NCBI GenBank assembly: GCA_029204225.1
Contig: MU832093.1
Location: 1-64,000 of the forward strand
DNA length: 64,000 nucleotides
Direction: 5' to 3'
Origin: Diphasiastrum complanatum
Taxonomy: Eukaryota > Streptophyta > Lycopodiopsida > Lycopodiales > Lycopodiaceae
Every line of letters starts with the position of its first letter. Positions within the stretch are counted from its first letter, which is position 1. A program made the position numbers and the translations under genes. Below, piece by piece: positions 56,551-64,000 of this stretch. Below the pieces are notes generated by a model, which saw only the letters and a program-made list of their open reading frames with translations, did no database searches and had not been told where the DNA came from.

Positions 56551-56830
56551 GAGTTTGGGAGTGTGAAAGATTCAACTAGTTTGATCATATTTGCTATATT
56601 TCCATATTTGGCAAATTGAGGCCAACTTTGTTTTAGACTTAGAGTTTGAATTTTGGAAGCTCATTAGTCTAAATTTCATTTGAATAAACACTTTTTTTAA
56701 GTGTGGGAAAGTTAGAAGGCGAGTTTGAATATATTCAAATTTGAATGTTGGGTACTTTGAATCTAGACTTAAAAGTAGTAGGGTTAGCATTTTAGTGGGA
56801 GCAGTTTAGCCATGAATCAATCAGTTTCTC
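56550..56830 (+). repeat. Purine tract and LTR start joined to the RT fragment
   Basis: GTTTGGGAG followed by TGTGAAAGATTCAAC resembles the LTR starts at 43060 and 45210. The end is not determined. Confidence 0.5.
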
Positions 56831-58069
56831 GATTTATTTGTTGCATGAAGGCCAAGGCCCAAACTCCTACCAATATACAAAATGTAAAGACATTGTGGCC
56901 ATTCACGTCCATTAGGGATTCAAACGATTAACTACAAAGAACTATCTAATGCTCGTTTTCGATTGGTTGTCATTTCCAAGAAAACCCACACAACAGATTC
57001 AATAGCTACAGGTGCTAATCACTCTCCAAAACATCCAGAAGTGCTCTATCTCGTGGCCCATATCGATGCATAGCAGGGTCTCACAGAAGATTTGATCCAA
57101 CATCGATTTACAATAAGCAGAATCAAGTTGTGCCTCAACTTCATGCACTGCCACTTGCGCTTCAACCTTTGATTCATCAATGAATCACAAAGTGCGGAAA
57201 ATAATAAACATGCATTCATTGCTGGATTTCAATCCTAAATGCAAGTTTTCCATTACGATCCTGAAAGAAGGGAGCGCATTCATCCACTAGCGAAGATTCA
57301 GATTGAAGAGAGAGAAAACCATGCAAACCTATTGTTGAGAAAAAATGACCTCAAGCCACCGGCTTACTATCTAATGGCCTTCATCCACTATCCATATGTC
57401 TCATATGACATGGTTACTCTCTTTCTCTCTCCAGCTACTGTCGACTAACCCCACCTACTGCCACGCCCATGGATTTTGATGTGTATTCGATCATAAGCAG
57501 AATGGAAAGCCAACTCAAAAGCACTCGTACAGTATTATCACTCTAAAAAATGGTGAAGATGCTTGAAGATGAAAATGCAAGCCTCAAAGAACAGTTGACA
57601 GCCAAGAACTCTAAGATCGATCCTAGTCATGACAAAATCCAAGCTTTGGCCAAAACTTGGACAAACTTGCTCAAGAACTCGAAAGGAAAGAATATGATGG
57701 TGGTTTCAAATGCAATCAGGACCTTGCTTTGAAATTCACCCTAGAATACTAGTTCTATCAAAAGCAAGAAAACGTAACAGAGGTTTGTCTTTTAGGGACA
57801 ACAACTCCAAGTCTCTCATGCTGATTTAAAGTTATCCTAGCTACAATTCCCATCTATGTTCATAACATGTATTCACAGGAGGATTTTGAGTATCACTAAT
57901 CCTCAACATGCGTTCATCGGAAGCATGTTGGAATTGCTAATAGTCCATACAAAATGGATAAATCGATTCACCCATAATTTATCTGTGAACTTAAACAAGA
58001 TCATATGATTCAGAACATTGTGGCCTGATGCATGCTATCAAATAATCAAGCAAAAACCAGCAATAAAGC
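56831..58069 (+). other. Unidentified; two short coding-like ORFs
   Basis: 57239-57448 and 57550-57732 are open; the second (LEDENASLKEQLTAKNSKIDP) is coiled-coil-like. No known domain; could be the leader/gag of an unknown element. Confidence 0.3.
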
Positions 58070-58830
58070 AAGTAACCAGATTCCCTATAGTAGATCATTC
58101 ACACTGGAGGGCCATTCTACCATATTAGGACTATTTCATGTCCTTAACTGAATATGGTCGTAACATCATATGTCTTCTTTGCAAAATGGTTGGATTTTTC
58201 ACAATAGTTACACTTGACTCCTTCCTCCTTATTGTGCTCTACTTTGTCTTGAATGGAGTTCCTATTCTTGTTACATATACTAGCAGTTTGATATCCGTTG
58301 TAGTGGCATTCAATTGGTATCTCCTTGCGCGTCAAGTTCTTTTTGAAGAAGTGTTGCCTTGATACTTGTGATGTCATGGATACGGCCAATTCTTCAAAAC
58401 ATGGAGGCCAATTGAGCATAATAATCCGACAAGCTATGAAGCAATGATACAAGAGCTTCATCCTGGTTTTTGTCTATGCTCCGATTGTAGCCATCTGGTC
58501 AATTATTGAATCGAGGTTCAAGAAATGATTTTCCTTCTAACATTTTCATCAACATCAGCTTTTTTCTTAGATGGAGCGGATTTGCCACTATTTTTATTTC
58601 AAATGTTGCTCACATCTCATTCCATGATTTTGTTGCATTCTTAGTCGTGCTAACATGGATTTCGTTGCCATTTAGGTTCAGAAGGATCAAGACTCTTACC
58701 TTGTTTTCTCTTTTACTCCAATCCCTTGCTTCCTACAAATTTGCTGCTTTTTCGTCATGACAATTTTTATCTCCCATAGATCCCTTTTAAGGAGGACCAT
58801 TTGCATCTTTAGCTTGACAATTTTCACCAT
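58070..58830 (-). pseudogene. copia gag (UBN2-type), minus strand
   Basis: Minus strand from about 58830: NEIHVSTTKNATKSWNEM, then PLHLRKKLMLMKMLEG and DEALVSLLHSLSDYYAQL, ending in a damaged knuckle CNYCEKSNHFAKKTYD (last Cys lost). Stops and frame changes between the parts. Downstream pol is absent. Confidence 0.72.
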
Positions 58831-59149
58831 GGAATATCTGTATCACCCGAGATTCCATGGAGACGTGAGGAGAAGAGAGGCATAAGACTTTGGAGAGAAG
58901 TTGAGAGAGAGGCAGGATGCTAATAGGGACAGGATCGTTGGCTAGGCAATGTGTTGAAGAAAGAGCGGGGGGGTCACATCTAAGGAACACGGTGGGCCTT
59001 TGCCCTCGGTGCATACTCAGCCACATGTTTTTTTTTTATCGTTTTCTTTTTAAATTGGCTTCTCGGACGCCACACGTCCGAACAATCAAGAAATTATCCC
59101 ATAAGCATAACTAACAAGGAATATATAAGCCAAACTGGCAGTTACCATA

Positions 59150-59330
59150 CATGTGTGTGTGCTCAAGCGTGAGGTGCCCAACGTTGCTATCGCTGCCCGG
59201 CGCCCACTCGAGAGCTGCCCGGCGCTATCCTGCCTGCCCAGCGCCCACAGGGGGCTGCCCACTACCCATCCGCCTGCCCGGTGCCCCGATCCGAATAGTG
59301 CCCGCGAAAAAAAAAAATTCGGCCGCCTGG
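59150..59330. repeat. GC-rich stretch with repeated CTGCCCGGCGCCC
   Basis: CTGCCCGGCGC or near copies recur at about 59189, 59215, 59235, 59255 and 59272. The GC content is sharply above the surroundings. Confidence 0.65.
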
Positions 59331-59447
59331 TTATGTTTGATGGTGGTCCCTGCTCGGGTCGAGGAACGGGGGCACATGGCGGCGAATGACTGGGTTGAGG
59401 CCAAACATTAAACGTGTGGCCCCGTGCCTTAAAGCGCCAAATGGGAG

Positions 59448-59450
<3 letters not shown>

Positions 59451-59516
<66 letters not shown>
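59451..59516. repeat. (AG)33 microsatellite
   Basis: Pure AG repeat, 66 bp. Confidence 0.98.
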
Positions 59517-59517
<1 letters not shown>

Positions 59518-59779
59518 CCACATGAGAAAGCTAGTTCCTGGTTGCATGGCCAAGAACTAGCACCGAGAAGTGGCTATTACTTAGATGAGGCAAACTTGTG
59601 AGCTAGTTGTTGTCAGGTGTGGCAGCACAGGGAGGATGCGGTTTATTATTATTATTATTATTTTTGTACGACTAAGAACTCATCTAGCGTGTTTTTGGCT
59701 TACATCTAGGGTGAAAAAGCACCCACATACGGCCATGTGGCTAGGCGAGGGATAGGACACCTTGTGAATAGATGACAAG

Positions 59780-59935
59780 TGTTAAGAACAATAATGGGTG
59801 CATGAATAAATAACTAGTTAAAGTAATAGGGTCCCAAACGTCACATGACGGTTCGACCACTTTTATCTCTTTATATTGTGTATGGGCATTTCGCTCTCAT
59901 CTGATTAATCATTAATAAAAGAATGTAGTTAGTCA

Positions 59936-59985
<50 letters not shown>

Positions 59986-61123
59986 TCTGCTGCGTGATCT
60001 CTGAAATGTAATATGTAAGGGGGAAGGCCCCAGGGCGGGGGCCTTCCGGGTTTTGAGGCCCTCGAGGGCGGCAGCCCGAGGGCGCCTCCAAACCCGGAAG
60101 GCCTCCCGCCCGGGGGCCTTCTCTGCGTAAATTAACACATTTTTTTTTTTTTAACTTTTATTTTTATTTTTACAAAGTTGACTTTCTGAAAATAATAATT
60201 TAGGATATATGTGACTTTTTAAAAATAAAAACTGTACCTTACATTTTTGTAAGGTGATTTTTTAAATTTTTAAAATAGTAAGTGTACATTACAAATGTGT
60301 AATGTACTTATTGCCAAAAATACAAAATTATGCCATTTAAGGCAACTTTTAAATGAACTGAGAAAAAATGGGCAGGTATTTACGGTATCAGAGGCTACCG
60401 CACAGCGATCTCTCTCCCTCTCCCTCTCCTGCTGCGTGATCTCTGAAATGTAATATGGTATCCTACCTCCCAGCGATCAATCTTGCTCCTCTCTATTTGA
60501 AGCAAAATAGAAAGAAGTCTCAGAAATCAGCCACGTGTGAAAGATTGAACAAGAAATGTCTGAAACCAGCCCTGGTAAACACGAAGAAGAGATGGCAATC
60601 ATCTCTGATACAGAACAAGCCAAAGTTGCTGAAGCAAGCAACCAATATACAGAAAGATGCAAGATCAATGTGAGCTCTTTGTAGGTGCTAGAAAGCTGGA
60701 GTAAAGCAAAGAGCATGTGCAGATATTCAGAAAGACGTTCTTAGTATGGTGCACATGAAGATGCACTCCTGAGGCATAGACCAAGGAGGACACAGGATCA
60801 AATCAAAAGCTGAAGCTTTCACATGAAGTGGGAGCAGTGACAACAATGTCAAAATAATAATAGCTATGAACTTAATAAGATCTGAATAAGATCATTTCAT
60901 ATGATAGTAGCATGAATAAATCTGTGAATGCTCCATTAAGTGGGGAGTGTGAAGAACAATAATGTGCGCATGCACACATGACTAAATAACTAGTTAAAGT
61001 GAGAGGGTCCCCAAATGTCACATGACGGTTCGACCACTTTTCTCTCTCTATATTGTGTATATTGTGTATGGGCAGTTCGCTCTTCTCTGATTAATCATTA
61101 ATAAAAGAATGTAGCTACTCACA

Positions 61124-61162
<39 letters not shown>

Positions 61163-61185
61163 TGCGTGATCTCTGAAATGTAATT
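59780..61185 (+). mobile_element. TRIM-like small LTR element, about 1.4 kb
   Basis: LTRs of about 235-238 bp (59780-60013 and 60948-61185) both start TGT(T/G)AAGAACAATAATG and end CTGAAATGTAAT(A/T), with (CT)n before the end. The flanks ACAAG and ACGAG are a 4/5 target match. A primer site TGGTATCCTACC (60456) and a purine tract AAGTGGGGAG (60938) are present. The only ORF between them is 42 codons (MSETSPGKHEEEM...). A third copy of the LTR end (about 60408-60455) and a GC-rich hairpin segment lie between the first LTR and the primer site. Confidence 0.65.
60024..60120. repeat. GC-rich long hairpin, 47-bp arms
   Basis: 60024-60070 and 60073-60120 are reverse complements with about six mismatches, both beginning or ending in AAGGCCCC...GGGGGCCTT. 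AT-rich sequence follows with smaller hairpins (CCTTACATTTTTGTAAGG at 60237; GTACATTACA...TGTAATGTAC at 60285-60308). Confidence 0.85.
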
Positions 61186-62140
61186 ACGAGCACACCTTAT
61201 TGTAATCTGCTTAAACTACATCAAGCACAAGAAATCACCACCAATTTTCTGCTGCAAATACGGCCTGGAAAATGAAAAGATACACAGCGGAGATAGCATG
61301 AGTGTACATGTTGAGAAAATCAGAACCATGGCAACACAATTGGAGGCAGGTGCAATAATGTGAAGCATTTAGTATTCAGGATTCTGGGGAGTCTTTCTAA
61401 GCATTGCGAAGCACTGGTCGTGACACTGGAAGGACGGGATAAGAGACGAAATTTAGATTATCTATGCAACTGTTTGATGTAGGATGACGTGAAGAGACAA
61501 TTATAAGGGAAGCAAGTGGACGTTGCATTCCTCAGTGGATTCAAGAATTTCAAGGCCAAGAAAAAACAGTTGCTAGAAAGAAACCAAGCGTGAGCATATT
61601 CAAAGAGAAGGAACAATTAAGATGGATTCATGAAGGGGCAGCGATGTAAAGCGCTACCGCTGTCGAATTTTAGAATTGTGAGGCATTGTCCCAAGAAGCA
61701 TACAAGAGAAGGCTCATCCGAGAAGTCAATCATGATGACGAAGAAATAAAGGAAGGCTTATTGCTTTCATGAAAATAATAGCTGCTTTAATTTCAAGTGA
61801 CAAATATTTGTCATCTGAGAGTTGCACCGAAATCATGCTACTGGCAAACAAACTTAAGGGAGCCAACACTGAAACTGATATGTTATGGTATTTAGATTTT
61901 GCAGCTGCCAGCCACACGACATTTAATAGAGCTTTTACTCAATTGAATAAAGAGAAGAAAGAAATGCTTGCTCATGTACTTAATCATGTGTCTAATATTG
62001 CAAAGAAATTACTTTCCATTAGTGGCATAACTGACATGGGGTTAAATTACGTATTGTTGACGAATTATTGGATATTGATAAAAGGAGTCTCTGTAGGAAT
62101 AGGAAATAAAAAAAGAGGGCTTTATGAGGTAGGGGATTCT
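61186..62140 (+). pseudogene. copia gag C-half and protease fragment
   Basis: Gag pieces near 61345-61480 (ILGSLSKHCEALVVTLEGRD, NLDYLCNCLM) and a protease region in the ORF from 61769: MLWYLDFAAASHTTFN, where the active-site DSGAS is changed to DFAAA, and LLSISGITDMG. Stops between. Confidence 0.65.
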
Positions 62141-63113
62141 CAGAAGAGGCAGAGAGAGAGAGAGAGAGAGAGATTGCTTGTGTCACAAATGAAAGGAATC
62201 GTTATGGTCAGCAGCTGCTGCTGTTTATTAACAAAAAACAGTATGCTTAATATGCCATAATTTGCCTTATTATTTTTAGTAAGACAGTTTTGAAGGGCAT
62301 AAACTCTTGAACTTTCAAAATGAAAGGTGCAATCTCCTCGTTTGTCAATGGCACAAAATCATCAAAAATCTTCCACCGTTGAATCTCATAATGGTCGTTC
62401 CGGTTCTGCCACGTTTGGTACCATCATCCATTGAAATGAGTCCAGCTGTCATCATGCCACGTGACAAAAATCCAAGTGGTACAGCGTAACGTGCTTGATG
62501 CTCCTTGCTTCAGCTACTGCTACTCTCGTCTAGGAAAAAGAGATGGATCGCGATCGAGGGCAACATCATCACTGCAAACTGATCTCAACAAAAATCCTTG
62601 GCTGCATAGGCGATGATTAATAATTCAATGATTTTGGAAGTGGCAGCTTCTATCTTGGGAATCAGGCTGCAGCTATGAAGCCATTCATGCTGAGGCGTAG
62701 CAAGAAATGGGTACTCTGATGCCTGCAGATAGCAGAAAATCTCCAGCATTCTTATGGGTTTGTTTTCATAAAGATTATGGGAAGTTTCCGGATCCAAGCT
62801 TTTCTACATACAGGGAATTTGGAGTAAAAGATGGGATTATCAGTGCAGGCATCATGGCATTCTATCTACTTGGAGGTGGGCTGGTTCGCTTTTGTGGTTT
62901 GGTCAACCAGCTTCTACCCTCAAGTGATTCTCAACTATCGCCGCAAAAGGTTGGGATCTATTCAGGTGAAATGGCTATGATATCTTTCTGACAATTTTTG
63001 GTGTTGACAATTTTTGGAGATTCTCGACCTTGGTGTTTTCTGGATGAATGAACATTAGCGTCTATGCGTCTCTCTCTCTCTCTCTGGATGAACCTTGGCG
63101 TCTCTGCGTCCGC

Positions 63114-63147
<34 letters not shown>

Positions 63148-63200
63148 TACCAAATGATTGCAACTAATTTGAAGGGCAGCACCATCTGACCATAACATCA
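62141..63200. other. Unidentified; microsatellites and short ORFs
   Basis: (GA)n at 62152-62174 and (CT)n at 63068-63084 and 63116-63143. An ORF at 62707-62991 (94 codons) has one hydrophobic stretch (GIISAGIMAFYLLGGG) but no known family. Confidence 0.4.
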
Positions 63201-63660
63201 GAGAACGGGCCCTCCACGGCCCGTTATCTCATACATATTTGGCACAAGAGAGTAGGCCAACTTGGGTTAGCTAATTGCATTACGTAAATTGGCCAAAGAA
63301 AATCAGCTTCTAAGAGACTTCAACTGGGATTTCAATTCAGACATTGCCACATGTGATGCGTGTGTGTATGGAAAGCAAAAGAGCCGTTTTCTAGCTATGA
63401 AAGGAAGCATGTGTCGTAGTTGTTGAATCTAACATTCAAACTTATGCTGGTCTATGAAGGTGGTGACATCATTAGGAGGTGCAGAATACTATGTGATATT
63501 TATTGATGATTTTTCTCGGAGGGTATTCATACAAGTCCTTAAGAATACCAACCCTTTGAGACGTTCAAATTTTCAAGAAGTATGCCTAAAAGGTCCCAAG
63601 AAAAAGAGTGAGGATAGACAACAGAGAGGAATTCAAAAGCGATAAGAACAAGCATTGGGC
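63201..63660 (+). pseudogene. copia pre-integrase and integrase fragment
   Basis: LWHKRVGQLGLANCI (about 63240), a zinc-binding CDACVYGKQKSRF (about 63355) and YYVIFIDDFSRRVFIQVLKNTNP (63490) match the copia GAG-pre-integrase/integrase entry, with shifts and stops. The rest of the window (63661-64000) has no supported gene. Confidence 0.65.
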
Positions 63661-64000
63661 TACCAGATGCACTCATGGGGCTTAAAGACACGATTGCGTT
63701 TAACCCCATGTGCTAATTCACCCACAATAAGCTCGTGTCCACTCAACAGGTATGGCCCAGGCGCCTAGTAGATGCACTTACTAAAGCTTATGATAGACCT
63801 TTCAGCTATTACTTTGTAAATGTAAAGATGCATTGTTGCGAAAATTCTTTAGGAATGCTCCCGTTGTAAGTCAAATTTCGTCTGGACTTCCACATTGTTT
63901 CCACAGTTTGCTGAAAGAGGTCACTGAATCTCAATGATCTCTGCCACCAGCTGCTTCAGGGGAGTGATAGCGGACAAAGATTTGAACATCTGTGTTTAGA

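Noticed and set aside
62707-62991. A small membrane protein gene (94 codons)
   Set aside because: It has one hydrophobic stretch only, no recognised homology and lies among copia fragments; listed only as an unidentified ORF.

Overview
Organism: this is nuclear DNA from a plant, most probably a flowering plant with a large, repeat-rich genome. The signs are Ty1/copia and Ty3/gypsy LTR retrotransposons with initiator-tRNA-Met primer sites, small hAT-type elements with 8-bp target duplications, long (GA)n tracts, a tRNA-derived SINE-like head, and one GT-AG spliced gene with a 4.7 kb intron. There are no bacterial operons, CRISPR arrays or rRNA. I cannot name the species. Layout: 1-4954 is a nearly complete but decayed copia element whose 5' LTR is cut by the window edge. 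5231-12298 is a mosaic of broken elements in both orientations: a minus-strand gypsy-type gag/protease, a plus-strand gypsy gag/RT, and a minus-strand copia element with PBS and an LTR. 13262-24322 holds the one convincing host gene: five exons and about 1,399 codons, with a huge first exon built from two tandem-repeat arrays and a first intron packed with small hairpin-rich transposons. 25.8-35 kb is again retroelement debris, including two related gypsy RT pieces facing each other. 36.66-37.8 kb contains a probable second host gene or gene fragment on the minus strand, with an FCP1-like HAD phosphatase domain and a Q/D-rich tract; it abuts a retrotransposon. 37.8-43.7 kb is a gag-protease-only copia element in which integrase, RT and RNase H are replaced by about 2.25 kb of unrecognised, fairly open sequence. 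43.98-46.1 kb has rearranged copia ends, and 46.8-48.6 kb the front end of a relative of the first element with a 255-bp (GA)n tract in its leader. 48.6-56.6 kb is AT-rich, with an old minisatellite, palindromes and more copia/gypsy fragments. 56.6-64 kb includes a copia gag, a small TRIM-like element with a GC-rich hairpin, and further copia gag/protease/integrase fragments. Function: no pathway or operon can be read here. Most coding-looking sequence is dead transposon, with frames interrupted by stops and frameshifts. The five-exon gene is the only locus that looks intact, and its product is unknown. The best candidates for something undescribed are the gag-only element with the novel internal region, the hairpin transposon cluster in intron 1, and the repeat-built exon 1.
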